Part shown: piece by piece, positions 17,629 through 25,819 of the stretch
Layout: every line of letters starts with the position of its first letter
How positions within the stretch are numbered: position 1 is the first letter of the stretch
Assembly: GCF_004361885.1 (NCBI RefSeq)
Contig: NZ_SNWH01000018.1
Coordinates: 1-50,501 of the forward strand
Direction: 5' to 3'
From: Halomonas ventosae
GTDB taxonomy: Bacteria; Pseudomonadota; Gammaproteobacteria; Pseudomonadales; Halomonadaceae
Length of the DNA stretch: 50,501 nucleotides
Notes under the pieces: generated by a model
The model's database searches: none
Told to the model about the DNA's origin: nothing
What the model saw: the letters and a program-made list of their open reading frames with translations, nothing else
Position numbers and translations under genes: made by a program

Positions 17629-18549
17629 ATGACCACCATCGCTACCGCTCAGGAAACCGGCAGGGGCGTCGCCTTCGGCCTGACCGCCTATGTCATGTGG
17701 GGCTGCTTCCCGCTGTTCTTCGCCCTCTTCCAGGGCGTGCCCGCCTTCGAGATCCTGCTTCACCGGGTGATCTGGTCATGCCTCTTTCTGGTCGGGCTGG
17801 TCACCCTGCTCGGTCGCTGGTCTCCCATCCGCCGGGCCCTTGCCGAACCCAGGCGCCTCGGCCGGGTACTAGGCTGCGCCCTGCTGATCGCCTTGAACTG
17901 GGGGCTCTACATCTACTCGGTGGAGACCCGGCATGTGCTGCAGGCGAGCCTGGGCTACTTCATGACCCCGCTGGTCAACGTGGGACTGGGCATGCTCGTG
18001 CTGCGCGAGCGCATGGCGCGGCTGCAGGGGGTGGCGGTGGCACTCGCGGTCCTGGCCATCGCGATCCAGCTGGTGATGCTGGGCGAACTGCCCTGGATCA
18101 GCCTGGTCCTGGCCTTCTCCTTCGGCACCTACGGCCTGCTGCGCAAGCAGGTGCCACTGGACGGCCTCTCGGGACTCTTCGTCGAGACCCTGCTATTGCT
18201 GCCCCTGGCCCTGATGGCGCTGGGCTGGCTCGCCCAGGCCGAGCTCTCCCACTTCCTCGACGATGGCAGAACCACCAGCCTGCTGGTGGCCAGCGGCGTA
18301 ATCACCGCCCTGCCCCTGCTGGCCTTCGCCGGGGCCGCCCGGCGGCTGCGACTGGCCACGCTCGGCTTTTTGATGTACCTCAATCCGACCATTCAGTTCG
18401 TCATCGCCCTGCTGGTCTTCCACGAGCCCCTGGCAGTGCCACAGCTGGTCACCTTCGTGTTGATCTGGATCGGGCTGGCCCTCTACTCCTGGTCGGCCTG
18501 GCAGTCACGCCCCAGGGAGGCGCGCGTCTCCACGGCTTCATCGCGCTGA
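17629..18549 (+). CDS. rarD: RarD-type EamA permease
   Basis: This 306-residue protein has about ten membrane helices in two EamA repeats. The family start [19 protein letters not shown] and [14 protein letters not shown], and the second-half [21 protein letters not shown], are characteristic of RarD. Its substrate is not established (annotated in E. coli as a chloramphenicol-sensitivity protein). GAGG lies 5 bases before the ATG at 17629. An inverted repeat AGCAGC...GCTGCT spans the likely promoter area in the 128-bp gap to the divergent amidase gene. Confidence 0.9.
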   Translation: MTTIATAQETGRGVAFGLTAYVMWGCFPLFFALFQGVPAFEILLHRVIWSCLFLVGLVTLLGRWSPIRRALAEPRRLGRVLGCALLIALNWGLYIYSVETRHVLQASLGYFMTPLVNVGLGMLVLRERMARLQGVAVALAVLAIAIQLVMLGELPWISLVLAFSFGTYGLLRKQVPLDGLSGLFVETLLLLPLALMALGWLAQAELSHFLDDGRTTSLLVASGVITALPLLAFAGAARRLRLATLGFLMYLNPTIQFVIALLVFHEPLAVPQLVTFVLIWIGLALYSWSAWQSRPREARVSTASSR

Positions 18550-18804
18550 GCGACGCTCGGCGCCCCTGTCACCTGAACCGCACCTTTCGGCGCGATGACC
18601 CTTACCAGCGCGGCCACGCGCTGCTCGAGCACCGCACAGGTGAGGTTCATGATCCATGAGAAGATGTTGCCCTCGACTTTAAGGTCGAAGAGGTCCGCGG
18701 CATGCTGGGCGCTATGCCTGAACCCGGCGATCAATATCGTTTAGTCTGGTCGCCATACCCCGGGACCGCTCCCCTCGCCCCTGCTAACGATTTGGCGAAA
18801 ACGG
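18550..18804. other. Gap between rarD and sulP, no gene recognised
   Basis: These 255 bases hold short open frames on both strands, but none has a ribosome-binding site or a recognisable product. A near-palindrome CGACTTTAAGGTCG lies around 18675. The sulP promoter should be in the right half. No T-tailed terminator for rarD is seen. Confidence 0.3.
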
Positions 18805-20523
18805 ATGCTCAAGCGCTACCTGCCGATCCTCACCTGGCTGCCCCACTACAATCGTCGACTGATTGGGGCCGACCTGTTGGCCGGGGTGATCGTCACCGTG
18901 ATGGTGATTCCCCAGTCGCTGGCCTATGCCCTGCTCGCCGGCCTGCCGGCCGTGGTCGGCCTCTATGCCAGCATCCTGCCGGCCATCGTCTACGCCCTGC
19001 TCGGCACCAGCCGTACCCTGGCCGTGGGGCCGGTAGCGATCATTGCGCTGATGAGCGGCGCGGCGCTCTCGGGAGTCGCCGACCCCGGCAGCCCGGCCTA
19101 TTGGCAGGCGGCGCTGGTGCTCTCGCTGCTCTGCGGGCTGATGCTCACCGCCATGGGCCTGTTGCGGCTGGGCTTCTTCGCCAACTTCCTGAGTCATCCG
19201 GTGATCGCCGGGTTCCTCTCCGCCTCGGCGGTGCTAATCGCCGCCAGTCAGACAGCTCACCTGCTGGGCATCCAGGCCAGCGGATTCACGGCGCTGGAGC
19301 TGGCCGTCAGCCTTGCCGATGCACTGGGACAAACCCACGGGCCGACTCTGCTGCTGGGCCTGGGATGCCTGGTGTTCCTGATCGGATTGCGCGTGGTTGG
19401 AAAACCTGTGCTGAGGGCGCTGAAGCTGCCAAAGGGGCTCGCCTCCCTGCTGACCCGGGCCGGCCCGGTGATCGCGGTGATCGTCACGACCCTGCTGAGC
19501 TGGCGGCTGGGCCTCGCCGAGCGCGGCGTGGCCGTGGTCGGCGCCATTCCCGGCGGACTGCCGCCGTTGAGCCTGCCACCGCTGGATCTGCCGCTGTGGC
19601 ACTCGCTGCTGGTCCCGGCCCTGCTGATCAGCGTGGTGGGCTTTGTCGAATCGATCTCCATGGCCCAGATGCTAGCCGCCAAGCGTCGTGAGCGGATCTC
19701 GCCCAACCAGGAGCTGGTAGGCCTGGGCGGTGCCAACCTCGCCGCGGCCTTCTCGGGCGGCATGCCGGTCACCGGCGGGCTGTCGCGCACGGTGATCAAC
19801 TTCGAGTCCGGGGCGCGCACGCCCATGGCCGGACTCTTCGCGGCGCTGGGCATCGGCGCGGCGACCCTGGCGCTGACCCCGCTGCTGCAGCACCTGCCCA
19901 TCGCCACCCTGGCGGCCACCATTACCGTCTCGATCCTGACCCTGGTGGATATTCCCCTGATGCGCCAGACCTGGCGCTACTCGCGCAGCGACTTCTCGGC
20001 CATGGCGGTGACTATCGTGCTGACCCTGCTGGAGGGCGTCGAGACCGGTATCATCGCAGGCATTTCGCTCTCCATCGCGCTCTTCCTATACCGTACCAGC
20101 CGCCCGCACAGCGTGCTGGTGGGACGCATCGAGGGCACCGAGCACTTCCGCAGCATCCAGCGCCACGCCACCGAGAGCGTCAGCCACCTGGCCATGCTGC
20201 GTATCGACGAGAGCCTCTACTTCGCCAATGCGCGCTATCTCGAGGATACCGTCTATGCCCTGGTGGCAAGCCGCCCAGAGCTCGAGCACGTGGTGCTGAT
20301 CTGCTCGGCGGTCAACCTGATCGATGCCTCCGCGCTGGAGAGTCTCGATGCCATCAATGCGCGCCTCGAGGATGCCGGCGTCACCCTGCATCTGGCCGAG
20401 GTCAAGGGGCCGGTGATGGACCGCCTGAAGCGTAGCGACTTCCTCGACGACCTCACCGGACGCGTCTTCCTCAGCACCTACGCTGCCTGGCAGGCACTCA
20501 AGCGGCCGCCGGAATCGACCTGA
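18805..20523 (+). CDS. SulP-family anion transporter with STAS domain
   Basis: This 572-residue protein has the SulP transmembrane domain (residues about 20-420), with LAGVIVTVMVIPQSLAYALL in helices 1-2 and the GGMPVTGGLSRTVINFESGA motif. It ends in a cytoplasmic STAS domain (about 440-560; ESLYFANARYLEDTV, INLIDASALESLDAIN-like core). SulP proteins carry sulfate, bicarbonate or dicarboxylates, and the substrate cannot be read from the sequence. No carbonic anhydrase or sulfur gene is adjacent. The ATG at 18805 has only a weak ribosome-binding site. Confidence 0.9.
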   Translation: MLKRYLPILTWLPHYNRRLIGADLLAGVIVTVMVIPQSLAYALLAGLPAVVGLYASILPAIVYALLGTSRTLAVGPVAIIALMSGAALSGVADPGSPAYWQAALVLSLLCGLMLTAMGLLRLGFFANFLSHPVIAGFLSASAVLIAASQTAHLLGIQASGFTALELAVSLADALGQTHGPTLLLGLGCLVFLIGLRVVGKPVLRALKLPKGLASLLTRAGPVIAVIVTTLLSWRLGLAERGVAVVGAIPGGLPPLSLPPLDLPLWHSLLVPALLISVVGFVESISMAQMLAAKRRERISPNQELVGLGGANLAAAFSGGMPVTGGLSRTVINFESGARTPMAGLFAALGIGAATLALTPLLQHLPIATLAATITVSILTLVDIPLMRQTWRYSRSDFSAMAVTIVLTLLEGVETGIIAGISLSIALFLYRTSRPHSVLVGRIEGTEHFRSIQRHATESVSHLAMLRIDESLYFANARYLEDTVYALVASRPELEHVVLICSAVNLIDASALESLDAINARLEDAGVTLHLAEVKGPVMDRLKRSDFLDDLTGRVFLSTYAAWQALKRPPEST

Positions 20524-20629
20524 GGCACACTCCTCAGCCAACCTCCAGCCGCTGCTTCAGTTTGTCAACGACTCCGCTGAATATCCATGATCCCGGCTTG
20601 TTTTCATTTTTCGACATATCACACATCGA

Positions 20630-20659
20630 TTCACCAGAGTAGCGATGATTGGGTATCAT
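20630..20659 (+). promoter_or_regulatory. Putative promoter of the csiR-like gene
   Basis: TTCACC (20630-20635) and TATCAT (20654-20659) are separated by 18 bp. The predicted transcript would begin near 20666, which excludes the upstream ATG at 20587 as the real start of the regulator. Confidence 0.45.
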
Positions 20660-20688
20660 GGCAGCGACTTTCTCAGCGACTGAGCGCC

Positions 20689-21375
20689 ATGGATACTCCT
20701 GCGAAACAGAACCTGGGCATCAGCGCCTACCACTGGCTGAAACGCGACATCATCCACGGCGTCCTCACGCCAGGCGAGAAATTGCTGATGAGCGGTCTCA
20801 AGGCGCGCTACGGGCTGGGCATCGGTCCCCTGCGTGAGGCACTATCGCAGCTGGTCGCCGAGCGCCTGGTGGTCGCCATCAGCCAGCGGGGCTATCGGGT
20901 GGCGCCGATGTCGCTGTCGGAACTCGCCGACCTCTACGACGCCAGGGCCCAGCTTGAGGGTCTAGTCCTAGAGCTCGCCATCCAGCGCGGCGGGGACGAC
21001 TGGGAAGCCGACATCCTGGCCAAGGCTCATACGCTGGCCAAGGTGACCGAGGTCAATAGCGCCGAGGAGCTACTCGACGTCTGGGACACTCGCCACAAGG
21101 CCTTCCATAGCGCCATCGCCGCCGGCTGCAACTCCCCCCCTCTGCTCAAGGTTCGCGAGAGCCTGTTCGACCAGGTGCAGCGCTACCGTCACCTCTGGCT
21201 GCGCGAGACGGTCTTCTCTACCGAGGCCCTGGAGCGCAAGCGCCGCGAACATGCCGCTCTGGTGGAGCTCATCCTCTCCCGCCATGCAGCTCTCGCCGCC
21301 GAGAAGATGCGCGAACATCTAATGACGCCAGTACCCATCATCACCGAGGTTATGCGTCAGCGCGGGCTAGCCTAA
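20689..21375 (+). CDS. GntR/FCD-family regulator, CsiR-like
   Basis: This 228-residue regulator has an N-terminal GntR winged helix (SAYHWLKRDIIHGVLTPGEK, then YGLGIGPLREALSQLVAERLV) and a C-terminal FCD ligand domain with helix motifs DARAQLEGLVLELAI and DTRHKAFHSAIAAGC that hold its metal-binding histidines. It closely resembles E. coli CsiR/GlaR, which represses glutarate and gamma-aminobutyrate catabolism, but none of those targets are nearby. The ATG at 20689 is favoured by the promoter position and by homology beginning at SAYHWLK. Adjacent pxpA and TRAP genes are possible targets (inference). Confidence 0.85.
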   Translation: MDTPAKQNLGISAYHWLKRDIIHGVLTPGEKLLMSGLKARYGLGIGPLREALSQLVAERLVVAISQRGYRVAPMSLSELADLYDARAQLEGLVLELAIQRGGDDWEADILAKAHTLAKVTEVNSAEELLDVWDTRHKAFHSAIAAGCNSPPLLKVRESLFDQVQRYRHLWLRETVFSTEALERKRREHAALVELILSRHAALAAEKMREHLMTPVPIITEVMRQRGLA

Positions 21376-21561
21376 AAGCTCACCAACCCATTCGATGGTG
21401 CATCTCGAGAGTGCATCGCCATGGCGGAGTTCAGCGCCGTCATGCCGACGTCATCACCAGGCATGAAAATTCTCGATAGACATCGCGGATGAGGTGGCGA
21501 TGTTACACTCGGGATACCTTCTACGCGGCCGGAAAGCCGGCGCCAGCCCAGGAGAGAGACC

Positions 21562-21774
21562 ATGCCCCATCTAGTGAGATTCCCCCGCGACCTGGAAGCC
21601 CGCCTCGAGCGTGCCAGCCAGCACACCGGCATCGCCAAGGCCGAGTTGATCGAGCGCCTGGTGCAGGACAGCCTGACCCAGCTGGAGACCCAGCTGCTGC
21701 TCGAGGAGTGCGCCTCGCCCCGCGTCGAGCGCAACATCGACCAGCTGTTGCGCGAAAGTGGCCTGGGCGCCTGA
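21562..21774 (+). CDS. Small ribbon-helix-helix protein
   Basis: This 70-residue protein begins with a beta-strand MPHLVRFPRDLEARLERAS and a helix KAELIERLVQDSL, the pattern of CopG/MetJ-type ribbon-helix-helix DNA-binding proteins. AGGAGAGAG lies close before the ATG, so translation is likely strong. Such proteins are often antitoxins, but no toxin gene is adjacent: the next gene on the right is pxpA on the other strand. A role as a small transcription regulator is equally possible. The family is supported by pattern only. Confidence 0.65.
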   Translation: MPHLVRFPRDLEARLERASQHTGIAKAELIERLVQDSLTQLETQLLLEECASPRVERNIDQLLRESGLGA

Positions 21775-21824
21775 CCAGAGAGGCCAGCCTGCTTGACTCA
21801 TGAGGTGCTGGACTCATGCTGAAC

Positions 21825-22580
21825 TCATGAAGTACGGGCAAGCTCATTGAACGCGGCACGGATCGCCTTGATGGCGGCAATCGACTCTGGGTTGTCACCA
21901 TGCACGCAGAGGGTGTCAGCGGCCAGCACCAGCTCGCTGCCGTCATTGGCGATCAGCGCATCGCCCAGCGCGATGCGCTGCGCCTGGCCGACGATCACCT
22001 CGGGATCGTGGTGTACAGCCCCCCATTCTCGTCGTGAGACCAGTCGTCCCTCGCCATCGTAGGCGCGATCGGCAAAAGCCTCAAACCACAGCGTCACACC
22101 ATGCCGCGCTGCAAGCTCACGCTGCGCCGAGGGATCCCGGGTGGCCATCACCATCAGTGGCAAGCGGGCATCGAAAGCCACCAGCGCCCGCATCACCGCA
22201 TCGAGGATCTCGGTGTCACGCATCATGTCGTTGTAGAGCGCGCCATGGGGCTTGACGTAACCGACCTCCAGGCCCTCGGCCCGGCAGACCCCCGCCAGAG
22301 CACCAATCTGGTAGAGCACCAGGTTCTCGACTTCCTCGGCAGAGCAGGCCATCGAACGCCGACCGAAGCCGACCATGTCCGGATAGGCGGGATGGGCGCC
22401 CACGGTGACACCATGGCGCTTGGCCAGTCGTACCGTCATGCGGATCACATCGGGGTCAGAGGCGTGGAAACCGCAGGCCACGTTGGCCAAATCCACGTAA
22501 GGCATCACCTCATGATCCAGCCCCATGACCCAGGGGCCGAAGCTCTCGCCCATATCGGCGTTGAGCAGTAGGGTTTTCAT
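21825..22580 (-). CDS. pxpA: 5-oxoprolinase subunit A (LamB/YcsF family)
   Basis: This 251-residue protein has the family start [17 protein letters not shown], then [39 protein letters not shown] and LCVHGDNPE. PxpA works with PxpB and PxpC to open 5-oxoproline with ATP, giving glutamate. Neither pxpB nor pxpC is in this window, so the partners must lie elsewhere or the protein works differently. The ATG at 22580 has AAGGGG immediately upstream, and a further ATG at 22622 is not supported. It is divergent from a dctPQM transporter. Confidence 0.9.
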   Translation of the reverse strand: MKTLLLNADMGESFGPWVMGLDHEVMPYVDLANVACGFHASDPDVIRMTVRLAKRHGVTVGAHPAYPDMVGFGRRSMACSAEEVENLVLYQIGALAGVCRAEGLEVGYVKPHGALYNDMMRDTEILDAVMRALVAFDARLPLMVMATRDPSAQRELAARHGVTLWFEAFADRAYDGEGRLVSRREWGAVHHDPEVIVGQAQRIALGDALIANDGSELVLAADTLCVHGDNPESIAAIKAIRAAFNELARTS

Positions 22581-22666
22581 GTTCCCCTTCCTCCAAGCGG
22601 TGTTTCGTTCAGCAGCTGTCAATGTACTCCTTGCCGGATACCCTGTTTAGTTAAGGCGCTTATCGC

Positions 22667-22715
22667 CGCCGATCAACGCTTGTTTCGACAGGCTGGCCAA
22701 GAGCGTTGATTGGCG
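22667..22715. repeat. Inverted repeat between pxpA and dctP
   Basis: CGCCGATCAACGCT (22667-22680) is mirrored by AGCGTTGATTGGCG (22702-22715) with one mismatch and a 21-bp centre. It lies in the divergent gap and has no T-tract. It may be an operator shared by pxpA and the TRAP operon, or a stem in either leader RNA. Confidence 0.45.
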
Positions 22716-22843
22716 AGGTATCACACGCCGGACCTTCTTGGTCCACACTCGCTAGACTCTAGCTGGACGGCCCGCTCACTGAGCTTTCGCGTCGCCTTGC
22801 GCCGTCTGGCGTCACAACACGAGCTGACTCAAGGAGCCACAAC

Positions 22844-23839
22844 ATGACAGCCCGCTTCTCCCTTCTGCCGCTGACCGCGGCCATCACCATCGGTCTTGCT
22901 ACCCTGGGCAGCACCGCACAGGCGGCGACCGAGTGGGACATGCCCACGCCCTACGGCGACATGACCTTTCACACCATCAACATTCGCGAATTCGCCGACG
23001 AGGTTCGCAACGCCACCGATGGCGAACTGGACATCACCGTGCATGCCAACGGCTCGCTGATCGGACACGCCGAGATCAAGAACGCGGTACGCCGCGGCAT
23101 CGTGCCCATCGGTGAGCTGATCATGTCCCGCCTGGCCAACGAGAACGCGATCTTCGAGGTCGACTCGGTGCCCTACCTGGCCTCCAGCTACGCGGATGCC
23201 CAGACCCTGTGGGAGGCCTCCCGCGAGGTCATCGCCGAGGAGCTTGCCGAACAGCAGCTGCGTCTGCTTTTCGCTGTCCCCTGGCCGCCCCAGGGGATCT
23301 ACACCAACCAGGCCATCGAGTCCGGCGACGACCTCAAGAACCTCAGCATGCGCGCCTACAACACCGCCAGCGAGCGGATCGCCCAGCTGGTCGGCGCCGT
23401 GCCGACCCAGGTCGAGGTACCGGACATCCCCACCGCCTTCAGCACCGGTCGCGTCGATGCCATGATCACCTCGCCGGCCACCGGCGCCGACACCAAGGCC
23501 TGGGACTACCTGAGCCACTTCAACCACGCCCAGCTTTGGCTGCCCAAGAACATGGTGATCGTCAGCGAGAAGGCCTTCTCGCGCCTCGATGAGGCCACCC
23601 GCCAGGCGGTCCTGGACGCCGCCGCCGAGGCCGAGACGCGCGGCTGGGAGATGAGCCGTCAGGAGACCGACGAGGCCCTCGCGGTGCTCAAGGAGAACGG
23701 CATCGAGGTCAGCGAGCCGACCCCCGAACTCGCCGAACTGCTCCAGGAGGTCGGCGAGACCATGACCGAGGAGTGGGCCGGCCGCGCCGGCGACCAGGGG
23801 GCCGCCATCCTCGAGGCCTACCAGGCCGCCCGCGACTGA
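22844..23839 (+). CDS. TRAP transporter substrate-binding protein DctP
   Basis: This 331-residue periplasmic receptor has a signal peptide ending STAQA (residues 1-27). The DctP fold is shown by TFHTINIREFADEVRNATDGE, the anion-anchoring Arg region LKNLSMRAYNTASERIA, and AFSTGRVDAMITSPATG. AAGGAG lies 8 bases before the ATG. It heads dctP-dctQ-dctM. The ligand is probably a carboxylate or amino-acid derivative. Given pxpA on the other strand, pyroglutamate is one candidate (inference). Confidence 0.9.
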   Translation: MTARFSLLPLTAAITIGLATLGSTAQAATEWDMPTPYGDMTFHTINIREFADEVRNATDGELDITVHANGSLIGHAEIKNAVRRGIVPIGELIMSRLANENAIFEVDSVPYLASSYADAQTLWEASREVIAEELAEQQLRLLFAVPWPPQGIYTNQAIESGDDLKNLSMRAYNTASERIAQLVGAVPTQVEVPDIPTAFSTGRVDAMITSPATGADTKAWDYLSHFNHAQLWLPKNMVIVSEKAFSRLDEATRQAVLDAAAEAETRGWEMSRQETDEALAVLKENGIEVSEPTPELAELLQEVGETMTEEWAGRAGDQGAAILEAYQAARD

Positions 23840-23889
23840 ACCCGCCACCCGCCGAGGTCTCGCCCCGGCCCTGCTTCCGGTTTCCCGCC

Positions 23890-24441
23890 ATGACCTATCG
23901 TCTGCGACCGCTCTACAACCTGGGCGGCTACCTCGCCGCCCTCTGCCTCTGCCTGATCTGCGCGCTGATCACCGCCCAGATCCTCGGGCGCATCGTCGAT
24001 CGCATCGCGACCGGGATCGGCGGCGACCGCATCGGCCTGGCGATTCCCGGCCTCTCGGAAATCTCCGGCTTCCTGCTGGTGGGCGCCAGCTTCCTGGGGC
24101 TCGCCTATACCTTCGTGCATGGGGGCCATATCCGCGTGACGCTGCTGATCGGCCGGCTCCCCGCCGCGCCTCGCGCCTTCGTCGAGCTCTTCTGCCTGAG
24201 CATTGCCCTGGTGCTCAGCCTCTATCTCGGCTGGTACCTCTACTGGCTGCTGGACGACAGCATCGCCTTCAACGAGACCTCCTACGGCCTGCTGAGCATC
24301 CCGCTGTGGATTCCCCAGTCGGCCATGCTCACCGGGGTCTTGCTCTTCTGCCTGGCACTGGCCGAGGCCTGGCTGGCCACCCTGGTGACCGCCGTGACCC
24401 GGCCCTCCAGCTTCACCATCGACGACAGCGGCCAGGAATGA
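23890..24441 (+). CDS. TRAP transporter small membrane subunit DctQ
   Basis: This 183-residue protein has four membrane helices (about 14-34, 52-75, 92-112 and 135-160), with the DctQ hallmark VGASFLGLAYTFVHGGHIRV. The ATG at 23890 is chosen. A frame opening upstream at 23773 overlaps dctP and is unlikely. The ribosome-binding site is weak, so translation may depend on coupling to dctP (50 bp away). It bridges the receptor and DctM. Confidence 0.87.
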   Translation: MTYRLRPLYNLGGYLAALCLCLICALITAQILGRIVDRIATGIGGDRIGLAIPGLSEISGFLLVGASFLGLAYTFVHGGHIRVTLLIGRLPAAPRAFVELFCLSIALVLSLYLGWYLYWLLDDSIAFNETSYGLLSIPLWIPQSAMLTGVLLFCLALAEAWLATLVTAVTRPSSFTIDDSGQE

Positions 24442-24457
24442 GCCCGGGAGACATACC

Positions 24458-25753
24458 ATGCTCGTGATGATGACGGTACTGTTCGCCACCCTGCTGCTGC
24501 TGCTCGGCAGCGGCGTCTGGGTGGCCTTCTCGCTGCTGGGGCTGGGCTGGCTCGGCCTCTCGCAGTTCACCTCGGTGCCCACCGGCGACGTACTCGCCTC
24601 CAACGTCTGGGGCGAGAGCTACAGCTGGGAGCTCACCGCCCTGCCGATGTTTATCTGGATGGGCGAGATCCTCTTCCGCTCACGGCTCGCCGACGACATG
24701 TTCACCGGCCTCTCGCCCTGGATGCAGCGCATCCCGGGCCGCCTGCTGCACACCAACGTGGTGGGCTGCGGGCTGTTCGCCGCCGTCTCCGGCTCCTCGG
24801 CGGCCACCTGCGCCACCATGGGCAGGATGACCATTCCCGAACTCACCCGCCGCGGCTATGACGAACAGCTGGTCATCGGTACGCTGGCCGGCTCGGCGAC
24901 CCTCGGCCTGCTGATCCCGCCCTCGATCATCCTGATCGTCTACGGCGTGGCCACCGACCAGTCCATCGCGCGCCTCTTCATGGCCGGCATCTTCCCGGGC
25001 CTGCTGCTGATCTCGCTGTTTGCCGGCTACCTGATGCTCTGGGCCTGGCGCTTCCCGGACAAGATACCGCCCGCCGAGACCGGCCTGCCGCTGGGCGAGA
25101 AGCTGCGTCGGGCACGTCGCCTGATTCCCCTGCTGGCCCTGATCGTGGGGGTTATCGGCTCGATCTATGCCGGCCTGGCCTCCCCCACCGAGGCGGCGGC
25201 CGTAGGGGTGGTGCTCTCGCTGCTGCTGGCCAGTACCCAGGGCAGCATGGACGGCACGGTGTTCCGCGACGCCCTGCTCGGGGCGGTGCGCACCTCGACC
25301 ATGATCGCCTTTATCCTGGCAGGCGCCGCCTTCCTCACTGCCGCCATGGGCTTCACCGGCCTGCCCCGGGAGCTCGCCGCCTGGATCGGCACCCTGGGGC
25401 TGTCACCCGTCATGCTGCTCGCGGCGCTGACGGTCCTGTTCATCCTGCTGGGCTGTTTCCTGGACGGCATCTCGGTGGTGGTGCTGACCACCTCCATCAT
25501 GCTGCCCATGGTCGAGGCCGCCGGCATCGACCTGATCTGGTTCGGCATCTTCCTGGTGATCGTGGTGGAGATGTCGCAGATCACCCCGCCGGTCGGCTTC
25601 AACCTCTTCGTGCTGCAGGGCATGACGGGGCGCAATATCCTGTCGATCGCCTGGGCGGCCATGCCGTTCTTCTTCCTGATGATGTTCGGGGTGGTGCTGA
25701 TCAGCCTCTTCCCCGGCATCGTCACCTGGCTGCCGCAGGCCATGGGCAATTGA
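24458..25753 (+). CDS. TRAP transporter large permease subunit DctM
   Basis: This 431-residue permease has about twelve membrane helices and the DctM signatures AAVSGSSAATCATMGRMTIPEL, GSATLGLLIPPSIILIVYG, and near the C-terminus EMSQITPPVGFNLFVLQGM. It drives uptake with a sodium gradient, as is usual for marine and halophilic bacteria. It starts 16 bp after dctQ. A GC-rich hairpin follows the stop codon. Confidence 0.92.
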   Translation: MLVMMTVLFATLLLLLGSGVWVAFSLLGLGWLGLSQFTSVPTGDVLASNVWGESYSWELTALPMFIWMGEILFRSRLADDMFTGLSPWMQRIPGRLLHTNVVGCGLFAAVSGSSAATCATMGRMTIPELTRRGYDEQLVIGTLAGSATLGLLIPPSIILIVYGVATDQSIARLFMAGIFPGLLLISLFAGYLMLWAWRFPDKIPPAETGLPLGEKLRRARRLIPLLALIVGVIGSIYAGLASPTEAAAVGVVLSLLLASTQGSMDGTVFRDALLGAVRTSTMIAFILAGAAFLTAAMGFTGLPRELAAWIGTLGLSPVMLLAALTVLFILLGCFLDGISVVVLTTSIMLPMVEAAGIDLIWFGIFLVIVVEMSQITPPVGFNLFVLQGMTGRNILSIAWAAMPFFFLMMFGVVLISLFPGIVTWLPQAMGN

Positions 25754-25762
25754 TCATGGAAA

Positions 25763-25812
25763 GGCGCGGCGCCGTGCCCGAGAAAGCAAGAGAATGATCT
25801 CTGCGCCGCGCT
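25763..25812. terminator. Hairpin between convergent dctM and the kinase gene
   Basis: GCGCGGCGC (25764-25772) and GCGCCGCGC (25803-25811) form a 9-10 bp stem with a 30-base loop. It sits between two converging genes with no T-tract, so it may stop both transcripts only weakly. Confidence 0.4.
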
Positions 25813-25819
25813 GATCGCG

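Noticed and set aside
18483..18734. 83-codon minus-strand frame between rarD and sulP
   Set aside because: It overlaps the rarD 3' end, has no ribosome-binding site and resembles nothing known to me.
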